Shown one piece after another: positions 25,406-33,408 of a stretch of DNA of 64,000 nucleotides. Both the position numbers and the translations under genes were made by a program. The stretch's first letter is position 1, and each line of letters starts with the position of its first letter. The stretch spans positions 29,885-93,884 of the forward strand of contig CBDDBH010000013.1 of the NCBI GenBank assembly GCA_965225625.1, given 5' to 3'. The notes under the pieces are model-generated. The model was not told where the DNA came from and searched no databases. It saw nothing but the letters and a program-made list of their open reading frames with translations. This stretch comes from CBDDBH01 sp965225625. GTDB taxonomy: Bacteria > Pseudomonadota > Gammaproteobacteria > JADZEE01.

Positions 25406-25591
25406 TAAGCCCCTCTCCCCTCGCGGGAGAAGGGGTTGGCAGGTAATTGCTCCTCGGCTCTAGCTCCTCGACTTTGGCTCCTGCGTCGTTCTAACGCCTA
25501 CGTCCTGTAAGCGTGCTTCGCCCTACCTCCTACATCCTGTAGTCGTGCATTACCTGCATTTCCGCCATCCCTGGCGGTCGGGTGAGGGGTC
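25406..25591. repeat. R1/R2 repeat with long hairpin loop
   Basis: The 245-bp gap between the SDR and the phosphatase gene is almost filled by this repeat. It has a REP-like hairpin CCCCTCTCCC...GGGAGAAGGGG (25410-25435), hairpin 1 arms GCAGGTAAT (25439-25447) and ATTACCTGC (25549-25557) enclosing about 100 bp rich in GCTCCT, then a perfect CCGCCA-TCCC-TGGCGG hairpin (25562-25577), then TGAGGGGT. The long loop is related to that of the copy at 22050-22192. Confidence 0.75.
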
Positions 25592-25629
25592 AAATAATTG
25601 TCGTTAGCTTGACGGCGTGGCTAACCCTA

Positions 25630-26340
25630 TTACAAATACGTAATCAAACTTGTGTCGCCGGCCGCTTCCAGATGACCGATGGTATTAAACGAAGCCATCG
25701 ATACCCGCTCATCGTTGTACAGCAACCGCGTCACACAAGCGTTATACATCTGCAATTCCAAGCCAACCGTGGTCGTGTCGTCGATCCCCAGAACGTGTTG
25801 CAGGATGACCGATATCGCTCCCGAAGAGCTGAAAACCGCCACCCTCGCGCCTCGGCCATGCCGCTCGATGACGCTTTGCAATCCCGCCACACAACGCTCG
25901 CAGAATTCACGCCGTGGTTCGATTTCAGCGCCGACAAGTTCATCCCTTACCCAACTGTGCAGTGCGCCTTCCAAAAACCCATAGCACGCACGCCTGTCCG
26001 ACCAGATAGCCTTTAAATCCACGTCGACGGGAGGCTCGCTGGTTCGCAGGTTTTCGGTGTGACTTTTTAAGATGGGCTGAAAACTGAACTCGTTGAATTC
26101 GCCAAGAATCTCTAGCGCCGGCGTCTTGGCACCACGTTCGGCAAGACGCTTTAGCGCTGTGTTCGCTGAGTCGATCTGGCGGTCGAGTTCCCCGGCATAC
26201 ACAGCATCGAAACCCAGCCCTAAAACCGACCAATAGTCGGCCAGCAATTCCGCCTGCCGGTGACCAAGTGCCGACAGCTCATCATAGTTGCGGGCTCCAA
26301 AGGCTGCCTGACCGTGACGGACCAGATATATCTCGCTCAT
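25630..26340 (-). CDS. Histidine phosphatase-family protein (phosphoglycerate mutase-like)
   Basis: The protein of 236 residues starts MSEIYLVRHGQAAFG, with the catalytic RHG motif, and has the conserved Glu region GEFNEF and a second-His region (VFSSSGAISVI, where the usual GH is replaced by SSG). The later His is therefore not at its usual place, and activity may differ from canonical phosphatases. The longer ORF begins at 26358, but the ATG at 26340 matches the family. It lies directly downstream of the FadB/J-like gene and is likely co-transcribed with it. Confidence 0.82.
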   Translation of the reverse strand: MSEIYLVRHGQAAFGARNYDELSALGHRQAELLADYWSVLGLGFDAVYAGELDRQIDSANTALKRLAERGAKTPALEILGEFNEFSFQPILKSHTENLRTSEPPVDVDLKAIWSDRRACYGFLEGALHSWVRDELVGAEIEPRREFCERCVAGLQSVIERHGRGARVAVFSSSGAISVILQHVLGIDDTTTVGLELQMYNACVTRLLYNDERVSMASFNTIGHLEAAGDTSLITYL

Positions 26341-26376
26341 CGGCGAGCTAACCCACAAGGCTCGCTGGAAGCCCCG

Positions 26377-28476
26377 CTAACGCGCAGCGGCCCAATCAAC
26401 GAAGGTCTTATTTTCTGCGGCCAGTTTTTCCAGCAGCGGCGCCGGCGTCCAATAGCGTGCACCGTAACGCTCGCGAAACTTGAGTACCTTGTCGTAAACC
26501 GTTTTGATGCCGACCGTGTCGGCGTAAAACATGGGGCCTCCGCGATAGCGTGGGAAACCGTAGCCATTGACGAAGATCACGTCTATGTCGCTGGGCCGCA
26601 GCGCAATGCCCTCCTCCAGGATCAAGGCGCCCTCATTGATCATTGCGTAGAACAGGCGCTCGATAATCTCGTCATCCGTGACATCACGTTGTTCAACGCC
26701 CAGGCGCTGCGTTTCTTCGGCAATCAGCGCCTCAACCTCCGGATCCGGAGACGGTTTGCGACGCTCGTCGTAGGTGAACATGCCGCGGCCGGTCTTCTGC
26801 CCGAACCAACCTTTTTCGGCAAGCACTGTCAGCATGCGGCAAAATGCCGGGTCGTCCGGTAGGTCTTCCCATTCCTGATTGAGTTTGTAAAAAACGTCGA
26901 TTCCGGCCAGATCCTGCACCGCGCTTGGACCCATGGCCATGCCCCAATCATAGGCAACCTTGTCGATACGCTCAGCTTTAACACCCTCTAGCAGCATGTA
27001 CTGAGATTCCCGAACATAAGGAATAAACATCCGATTGCCGACGAAGCCGAAACAAACACCTACCAGGACACCAACTTTGCGGATGGTTTTGGACATCGCC
27101 ATGGCCGTAGCGACGACGTCTTTTGCGGTTTTCGCACCGCGCACAATCTCAAGCAGCACCATAACGTTAGCAGGGCTGAAAAAGTGCAGTCCAATTACAT
27201 CTTCGGGCCGTTTAGTGACTGCAGCAATGGCATCAACATCCAGCGTCGAAGTATTGCTCGCCAGAATTGCGCCTGGCTTGCACACCGCGTCGAGCCGGGC
27301 AAAAACCTGTTTCTTGATCTCCATGTTCTCGAAGACCGCTTCGATGACCAAATCCGCGTCGGCCAGGTCGTCATAATTGAGCGTGCCCGCAATAAGCCCC
27401 AGGCGTTCAGTCAGTTGTGCATCGGACATCCGGCCCTTTTTGACGGTCGTTTCATAGTTCTTACGCACGATCCCGAGCCCGCGATCCAAACCTTCCTGAT
27501 CCACCTCCAGAACCGTTACCGCAACGCCGGCGTTGGCGAAATTCATCGCAATGCCGCCGCCCATCGTGCCAGCCCCGATGATGGCGACTTTGTTCAGTTC
27601 ACGACGCGGCGTTTCTTTACCGATGTCCGGTATCTTCGCTACCTCTCTTTCGGCAAAGAACAGGTGCCGTTGGGACTCGGAATGGGAGCTTTGCTTACAG
27701 TCGTCGAAAAGCTCTCGCTCGCGCTGCAACCCATCCTCAAAGGGTAGATTTACCGCACCCTCAACACACTGAACGATGCGCTCAGGTGCGAAAAAACCCC
27801 GCGTCGCGCGGGCCATGCTTGTGCGATATTCGGCAAAGAAATCGTCCGCCAATGTCGGCCCCGGCACCTGCATTTCGCTGATGCGGCGGGCACCGGCGCC
27901 GTCCGCGACCAACGTCTTGGCGTAATCAATCGCACCGCTGCGCAGATCACCATCAATGATCTTGTCGATTGCACCTTTCTCCAACGCAACGGCCGCTGCC
28001 ATGGGTTTGCCTGAGATCATCGCTTCCAGCGCATCCTTGGCGCCAATCAGCCGTGGCAGACGCTGGGTTCCGCTGGCACCGGGCAACAATCCCAGCAAAA
28101 CCTCGGGCAAACCGATCTTGGCCGAGGCCACAGCGCAGCGGTAGTGGCAGCCCAGTGCGGTTTCCAGGCCACCGCCCAAGGCGGTACCGTGGATGGCCGC
28201 GATGACCGGTTTTTGCGTAGCCTCAAGGTCTGCCACGATGCTGGGCAGCCAGGGGTCTTGCATAGGTTTATCGAATTCCGTGATGTCGGCACCGGCAATA
28301 AACGTGCGGCCAGAGCAGATAAGCACGATAGCCTGCGCATCGTCATCTTCACGCCCCTGTTTCAGGCACTCCACAATACCGACCCGCACGGCATGGCTGA
28401 GCGCATTAACCGGCGGGCTATCGATCGTGATGACGCCGATGGAGTCTTGAAGTTCATAGCTGACTGGTGAGCTCAT
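26377..28476 (-). CDS. Trifunctional-type enoyl-CoA hydratase / 3-hydroxyacyl-CoA dehydrogenase (FadB/FadJ-like)
   Basis: The 699-residue beta-oxidation enzyme has an N-terminal crotonase domain (about 1-190; IHGTALGGGLETALGCHYR, PEVLLGLLPGASGTQRLPRL). The NAD-binding 3-hydroxyacyl-CoA dehydrogenase domain starts near 300 (VAIIGAGTMGGGIAMNFANAGV), with catalytic LHFFSPANVMVLLEIV, followed by two C-terminal dehydrogenase domains. It hydrates enoyl-CoAs and oxidises the 3-hydroxyacyl products. The usual partner thiolase gene is not adjacent; the thiolase at 15015 has a matching AT-rich upstream motif. Confidence 0.94.
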   Translation of the reverse strand: MSSPVSYELQDSIGVITIDSPPVNALSHAVRVGIVECLKQGREDDDAQAIVLICSGRTFIAGADITEFDKPMQDPWLPSIVADLEATQKPVIAAIHGTALGGGLETALGCHYRCAVASAKIGLPEVLLGLLPGASGTQRLPRLIGAKDALEAMISGKPMAAAVALEKGAIDKIIDGDLRSGAIDYAKTLVADGAGARRISEMQVPGPTLADDFFAEYRTSMARATRGFFAPERIVQCVEGAVNLPFEDGLQRERELFDDCKQSSHSESQRHLFFAEREVAKIPDIGKETPRRELNKVAIIGAGTMGGGIAMNFANAGVAVTVLEVDQEGLDRGLGIVRKNYETTVKKGRMSDAQLTERLGLIAGTLNYDDLADADLVIEAVFENMEIKKQVFARLDAVCKPGAILASNTSTLDVDAIAAVTKRPEDVIGLHFFSPANVMVLLEIVRGAKTAKDVVATAMAMSKTIRKVGVLVGVCFGFVGNRMFIPYVRESQYMLLEGVKAERIDKVAYDWGMAMGPSAVQDLAGIDVFYKLNQEWEDLPDDPAFCRMLTVLAEKGWFGQKTGRGMFTYDERRKPSPDPEVEALIAEETQRLGVEQRDVTDDEIIERLFYAMINEGALILEEGIALRPSDIDVIFVNGYGFPRYRGGPMFYADTVGIKTVYDKVLKFRERYGARYWTPAPLLEKLAAENKTFVDWAAAR

Positions 28477-28670
28477 TTACAGTTCCTGTCGATAAACGAA
28501 AAGGCGGCTCTGGCGACAATAACGGCGTCGACAGAATATATAATTTACTTTAATATATATTTATAAATAATTGATAATTAAATATATTAATATATATAAT
28601 TTACCTTAGTTTCAGTTTAAGGCCTATGCATCTACGCTAATGTGCAGCACCGTCGGCGATACTATTTTCT
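28477..28670. promoter_or_regulatory. AT-rich region upstream of the FadB/J-like gene
   Basis: The spacer contains about 75 bp of nearly pure A/T (28535-28610). ATATAATTTACCTTA (28594-28608) is identical to 16198-16212, and ATATAATTTACTTTA (28538-28552) differs by one base. TATTTATAAATA is palindromic. Probably the promoter region; a binding protein cannot be named. Confidence 0.4.
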
Positions 28671-29669
28671 TTAGTGTTGCGACGCAACATCGGCGCGTTG
28701 CAGTACGATTTTGCCATAAGCCGATCGCGTTTCCAGCGCGTCTAAACCATCGCACAGCGCCGTCATCGGCAGCACCTGGCTGACCACCGGTACAATGTCG
28801 CCGCGCGCATACATCCCGAGCAAATCTGCATGGACCGTCTGCAGGAGTTTTGGATTGCGATCGACATAGTTGCCCCAGAACAAACCAATGACTGACATGT
28901 TTTTAAGCAAAATTCTGTTTGCCGCAATTTCCGGGATGCGGCCCCCGGCGAACCCGATAACCAGCAGACGCCCTTCCCAAGCAATACATTTGCTGCTTTT
29001 GTCGAAGACATCGCCACCGACAGGGTCGTAGATCACGTCCGCCCCTGCGCCATCGGTAATGGATTTCACCGCGGCTACGAAATCGTCGGTGGAGTAATTA
29101 ATGACATGATCTGCCCCCTGCTGGCGGCAAACTTCCAGCTTTTCACTGCTCCCGGCTGTGGCTATGACGGTTGCGCCCCAGGCTTTGCCGATTTGAATCG
29201 CCGCCGTGCCTACGCCACCCGCACCCCCGTGTACAAGCAGGGTTTCTCCTGCCTGTAGGTGTCCCCGGTGTCCCAGCGCGAAATGCGCCGTCTGGTAGAT
29301 TGTCAACAATGCGGCTGCATGTTCGTCGGGCATACTGTCTGGCACGCCGAAGCTGGTATCGGCTTTGACGCAGCCCTGTTCGGCGAATGCCCCGCACGGG
29401 CGAAACAGACTGGCAACCCGGTCGCCGATCTTCAACGCGCATTGCGCGCCCACTGCGGTCACGGTGCCAACCGCTTCGATGCCGGGGATAGCTGGAAGAG
29501 CGGGTTTGAACTGGTATTTTCCGGTTACCAGCAGGATATCGGGAAAATTGATGGCGGCGGCGGCGATGCTTAGCAAGGCCTCATCCGGCGCGGGCTTCGG
29601 ATCCGCTACCTCACGCCATTTCAGGACCTCGCGATAGTCCCCGTATTCATCGAATTCCCACGCGTACAT
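28671..29669 (-). CDS. NADPH:quinone reductase-like zinc-free alcohol dehydrogenase
   Basis: This 332-residue MDR-superfamily protein has no catalytic or structural zinc cysteines. The nucleotide-binding motif is LVHGGAGGVGTAAIQIGKAWGATVIATAGS, and the quinone-oxidoreductase block INFPDILLVTGKYQFKPALP lies near residue 40. It probably reduces quinones, enones or enoyl-CoA-like double bonds with NADPH. It lies between the FadB/J-like gene and the PQQ dehydrogenase in the same orientation. Confidence 0.9.
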   Translation of the reverse strand: MYAWEFDEYGDYREVLKWREVADPKPAPDEALLSIAAAAINFPDILLVTGKYQFKPALPAIPGIEAVGTVTAVGAQCALKIGDRVASLFRPCGAFAEQGCVKADTSFGVPDSMPDEHAAALLTIYQTAHFALGHRGHLQAGETLLVHGGAGGVGTAAIQIGKAWGATVIATAGSSEKLEVCRQQGADHVINYSTDDFVAAVKSITDGAGADVIYDPVGGDVFDKSSKCIAWEGRLLVIGFAGGRIPEIAANRILLKNMSVIGLFWGNYVDRNPKLLQTVHADLLGMYARGDIVPVVSQVLPMTALCDGLDALETRSAYGKIVLQRADVASQH

Positions 29670-29721
29670 CTTGCTGCCCTGTGGTGTCAGGCGCGCTACT
29701 TTAGCACGCGGGTACGAGCCC

Positions 29722-31455
29722 TTACGGACTGGGTATTTTGTCTCTCAAAGCGAAAACCCAGAGCACGCCGCCTTGCGGCACCACGGTCTTGTGGGGCATG
29801 GCGTTATCGAAGGTAGCTTGCATCTCGGCCGCGTCAACGCCCCAACCAGCCTGCACGGCGATGTATTGCACCCCGTCGAGCATGTAGGACGCAGGCACCG
29901 CGGTGATGCCTGAATTGAGCCGCATCTGCCATAGTTTCTCGCCGGTCGCGGCGTCCAATGCGCGGAATACCCGATCGTTGCTACCACCGGAGATCACCAG
30001 ATTGCCCGCGGTGGCCAGAATCGAGCCCCAATTCATCTCCTTTATATTGAACGTCCAAACCTCTTTGCCTTGGGATAAATCCCACGCCTGTATTTCGCCG
30101 ATGTGTGCGTTCGGGCCATTCAAGGCATCCGCGTGCAGGCGGATGCTTTCAAACAATTCCGGAACGGAGTAGCCCATGTACATCTCGCCCTTTCGATATT
30201 CAGGCTTGAAACCGCGCATTACCGAACACAGGTTCTCGTTAGCCGGGATATACAACAACTTGGTATGGGGGTTGTAGGCTTCCGGTGGCCAGCCCTTACC
30301 GCCCCAAACCGATGGGCAGAAATGGGCGGTTTTATCAATGCCGGGAATTTTGTGCGGATCGTAGCTGGGCCGCCCGGTCTTGGGATCGATAGCCGTAAAG
30401 ACGTTCTGGCGAACGTAGGGCTCCGCGTCGACGAATCGGATACTGTTCTTGCCGCGTTCCAGCAGCCACAAATAGCCGTTACGACCGGCGTGCACCAAGC
30501 CTTTAAACGCTCGCCCGTCGCGCTCGACGTCGATCAGTAGCGGCGGTGATATCTCGTCCCAATCCCAGGCACCGTTCCAGTGGTATTGGTGGTGAGCCTT
30601 GATGTCCCCAGTGTCGGGATCCATGGCCAGAACCGAGTTGGTGTACAAATTGTCACCCGGGCGCACCTCGGCAATCCACGGACCCGGATTGCCGGTTCCG
30701 AAAAATATCAAATCGAGCTCCGGATCATAGGTCGCAGTGCTCCAGATAGAACCACCACCGTGCTCCCAGGTATCACCCGGCCAGGTTTCGCTGCCCGGTT
30801 CCGGTATGGTGTAGGTGCGCCAGACCTCTTCTCCGGTCTCTGCATCCAGCGCCACGGCGAAACAGCGAGCGCCGAATTCAGCGCCTGATACGCCCATGAT
30901 GATGTTGCCGCGGATCGGCAGCGGCGCCAGCGTCATGTGAAAACCCGCCTGCCAGTCAGCGACACAGGTTTCCCAGATTTCCTCGCCGGTGACAGCATCC
31001 AGCGCAACCGCGCACGCATCGGTCGCCGTTACAAAGACCTTGTCCCCGTATAACGCGACGCCCCGGTTAGTCGGATGCATCTGGAACAATTCCTCCGGCA
31101 CCTCCTTGCGATAGCGCCAGAGCTCATCGCCGGTGCGCCCATTTAACGCGATCACCTCATGCGCAGGTGTTGTTATGAACAGGTAACCGTCATTCACAAT
31201 CGGCGGAGATTCGTGCCCTTCCAACGATCCCGTCGAATACGTCCATACGGGCGTGAGCTCTGCGACATTACTTGTATTGATCTGATCGAGCGGGCTGTAA
31301 GTCCAGCCGGCGTAGTTGCCACGCCACTGTAACCAGTTTTCGGGTTCGGGATTCAACAAACGCGCGTCAGTAACCGGTGAATACGGGGGTGGCGCTGCAT
31401 TCGCCACGCTGGCGAGCACAATGAGCGAACAAGCGAGCACCCGGAATGCATTCAT
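29722..31455 (-). CDS. PQQ-dependent alcohol dehydrogenase with lanthanide-type DxD motif
   Basis: The 577-residue periplasmic quinoprotein has a Sec signal peptide (MNAFRVLACSLIVLASVANA). Eight-bladed propeller repeats show the tryptophan-docking pattern AxDxxTGExxW several times. By alignment, PQQ/metal ligands are Glu in GAEFGA (about 193), Asn in GTGNPGPW (about 256), and the catalytic Asp in WDWDE (about 298). A second Asp two residues later gives the DxD pattern of lanthanide-dependent enzymes (XoxF, PedH). The adjacent-Cys disulfide ring usually found just before NRG is absent (QMHPTNRG). No haem-c motif. A Rieske protein is encoded just upstream. Start ATG at 31455; a GTG at 31467 is also possible. 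Confidence 0.9.
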   Translation of the reverse strand: MNAFRVLACSLIVLASVANAAPPPYSPVTDARLLNPEPENWLQWRGNYAGWTYSPLDQINTSNVAELTPVWTYSTGSLEGHESPPIVNDGYLFITTPAHEVIALNGRTGDELWRYRKEVPEELFQMHPTNRGVALYGDKVFVTATDACAVALDAVTGEEIWETCVADWQAGFHMTLAPLPIRGNIIMGVSGAEFGARCFAVALDAETGEEVWRTYTIPEPGSETWPGDTWEHGGGSIWSTATYDPELDLIFFGTGNPGPWIAEVRPGDNLYTNSVLAMDPDTGDIKAHHQYHWNGAWDWDEISPPLLIDVERDGRAFKGLVHAGRNGYLWLLERGKNSIRFVDAEPYVRQNVFTAIDPKTGRPSYDPHKIPGIDKTAHFCPSVWGGKGWPPEAYNPHTKLLYIPANENLCSVMRGFKPEYRKGEMYMGYSVPELFESIRLHADALNGPNAHIGEIQAWDLSQGKEVWTFNIKEMNWGSILATAGNLVISGGSNDRVFRALDAATGEKLWQMRLNSGITAVPASYMLDGVQYIAVQAGWGVDAAEMQATFDNAMPHKTVVPQGGVLWVFALRDKIPSP

Positions 31456-31473
31456 CGCGCTTTCCACAGCAAC

Positions 31474-32026
31474 TTATTTCTGAGGTGGACCGGGACGTTT
31501 GGTAAACGGGGCGGCCACAACTACTTTCCCCTGCGCGATCCGTATCGGCAACATCGGCAACTTGCGCGCTGCCGGCCCACTGCTCACCTTACCGAATTTG
31601 TACGGGTTGAAGCGCGATAAATGGCACTCACACATGAATTCTTTCTGTTTATCCAGCCAGGCCGACACAGCGCATGCCTCATGGGTACAAATCGCGGAGT
31701 AGACCACAATACCACCGACCGCGTTGTCAGCGGTGCGTTTGTCCAGTGACGCCACCGAAAGGCGCATGATTAACACTTTGTTGAAACGCGACTCCGAGCG
31801 AATCAATCCGCTGACAGGATCCTGGGAAAGGCAGGAATCGGATCAGTTTCGAATGCGACTTCGCTCACATTGATCGGCGAGGACTCTCGCGAACCAGCGG
31901 CGTGAACGAGAACATCACCTTGTTGCGGACGCAGGCTTGCCGGATCTATATCACGGGCGAAACGGCGCCGGTCATGCTCATGCCGTGTATTGCTGCTACA
32001 TGTTGCAGCAATACACGGCGTCGCAT
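31474..32026 (-). pseudogene. Tat-exported Rieske 2Fe-2S protein, disrupted by two frameshifts
   Basis: The C-terminal 110 residues hold a Rieske domain: CTHEACAV and CECHLSRFNPY, a variant of CTHxGC/CxCHxS. Upstream sequence continues the protein in other frames. MRRRVLLQ at 32026 has a twin-arginine start; LRPQQGDVLVHA...INVSEVAFETDPIPAFP follows in a second frame; DPVSGLIRSESRFNKVLIMRL lies in the third. Two one-base losses (near 31940 and near 31820) would explain this and restore about 184 residues. It would be the electron partner of the PQQ dehydrogenase downstream. A 15-bp perfect inverted repeat (31982-32019) sits in the broken 5' end. Confidence 0.72.
31982..32019. repeat. Perfect 15-bp inverted repeat
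   Basis: GCCGTGTATTGCTGC (31982-31996) and its exact complement (32005-32019) are separated by 8 bp. It lies in the 5' part of the broken Rieske gene and about 110 bp before dadA. It could be a template-switch mutation scar or a regulatory hairpin for the divergent pair. Confidence 0.7.
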
Positions 32027-32129
32027 CTTTTGCACCAACGGGCTCTGCCTCCACTTCCACAACGCAATAGAAGGTAAGATATTCTGCTCGCGGCGAGATA
32101 ACAACGTCTGCGGAAAATCGAGGAGTGGC

Positions 32130-33389
32130 ATGCGGGTTCTGATAATTGGATCGGGTCTGCTCGGTGTGATGACCGCATATTTCCTTGTGCGCGAAGGACA
32201 CGAAGTCTGCGTGCTCGACCGCCAGGCCGGACCCGGCCTTGAAACCAGTTTCGCAAACGGCGGCATGCTCACGCCATCACAGGCGAACCCGTGGAATGAA
32301 CCCGGGGTACTGTGGCGGCTCGTGCGTTATCTGGGCGATGAAGATTCGCCGTTATTGCTACGCCTGTCGGCGCTGCCGTCCATGCTGGGCTGGGGTTTCA
32401 AATTTCTACGCAATTCCTCCCCGCAACGCTATCACCGCAGTCTTATGCATAACGCGCGAATTGCCGAGTACAGCCTCAGAGTCTTGCAGCAACTACGCGC
32501 TCAGCTCAACGTGCCTTACGATCACGGCACCCAGGGCACAATGAAGATTTTCCGTGAGCAAAAAGAACTTGATACCACTGCAGGGTTCGCCGAGCGTCTG
32601 CACGAGTATGGGGTAAATTTCCGCCTTCTCGACAGCACCGTAGCAGTGGAGATTGAGCCTGCCATTGCGCCAGTGAAAGACGAGATCGTCGGTGCTGCCT
32701 ATTATCCCGATGACGAACATGGCGACGCCTTCCAGTTTTGCTCGGCGATGTCAGATTTCGCGCAGCGGGCCGGGGCGGAATTCCGCTTCAGTACAATCGT
32801 GACCGAATTGGTGCGTGATGGCGCCGCAATCTCGTCAGTGCGCACGACCGAGGAGGTATTGACCGCCGACGCTTATGTTCTGGCTGCCGGCAGTTATAGT
32901 CCGCTACTCGCAAAAACGGCTAATTTGAAAATTCCGGTTCAACCGGTAAAAGGTTATTCCGTCACGACCCGTTTGAACGGCTGGGCACAGCCACCCAGAA
33001 TGCCAGTTATCGACGAAAGTCTGCACGCCGGTGTTACGCCGCTTGGCGATCGCTTACGCAGCGTCGGCACGGCTGAGTTCGCGGGTTACGATACGAGCTT
33101 GAATGCGAGACGCATCAGCAATTTGCTCGACTTGCTGATTAGAATTTTTCCCCAATACGAACCGTATTTTGAACGAACGAAGGTACAGGAATGGACCGGC
33201 CTGAGGCCTATGACATCTGACGGCGTGCCAATTTTAGGACATTCACCGTTGCAAAATCTTTACTTGAATACTGGCCACGGCCATCTAGGATGGTCAATGT
33301 GTGCCGGATCGGGCCAGGCGGTGGCTGCTCTGATCAGTGGAAAGCAGCCTGACATTGACCTGGCCCCGTACAATTTTGACCGATTCTAA
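32130..33389 (+). CDS. dadA: D-amino acid dehydrogenase small-subunit-like FAD oxidase
   Basis: The 419-residue DAO-family flavoprotein starts MRVLIIGSGLLGVMTAYFLVREGHEV (GxGxxG plus FAD-binding strand) and contains the DadA block LETSFANGGMLTPSQANPWNEPG. Near the C-terminus, WTGLRPMTSDGVPILGHSPLQNLYLNTGHGHLGWSM is diagnostic. It oxidatively deaminates D-amino acids, feeding electrons to the membrane quinone pool. The ATG at 32130 follows AGGAG; the open frame extends 76 codons further upstream but that part is unlike the family. No alanine racemase (dadX) is adjacent. Confidence 0.9.
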   Translation: MRVLIIGSGLLGVMTAYFLVREGHEVCVLDRQAGPGLETSFANGGMLTPSQANPWNEPGVLWRLVRYLGDEDSPLLLRLSALPSMLGWGFKFLRNSSPQRYHRSLMHNARIAEYSLRVLQQLRAQLNVPYDHGTQGTMKIFREQKELDTTAGFAERLHEYGVNFRLLDSTVAVEIEPAIAPVKDEIVGAAYYPDDEHGDAFQFCSAMSDFAQRAGAEFRFSTIVTELVRDGAAISSVRTTEEVLTADAYVLAAGSYSPLLAKTANLKIPVQPVKGYSVTTRLNGWAQPPRMPVIDESLHAGVTPLGDRLRSVGTAEFAGYDTSLNARRISNLLDLLIRIFPQYEPYFERTKVQEWTGLRPMTSDGVPILGHSPLQNLYLNTGHGHLGWSMCAGSGQAVAALISGKQPDIDLAPYNFDRF

Positions 33390-33408
33390 GCTGCCCAAGA
33401 GTAAAAAT

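Noticed and set aside
25406..25591. CRISPR-like array because of repeated GCTCCT and CCTGC units
   Set aside because: Units are short, irregular and unspaced, there is no cas gene, and the whole block matches the dispersed R1/R2 family.
31803..32201. 132-codon minus-strand ORF as an independent gene
   Set aside because: Its 3' half reads as the middle part of the frameshifted Rieske protein, and its 5' half is non-protein-like and overlaps the dadA start.
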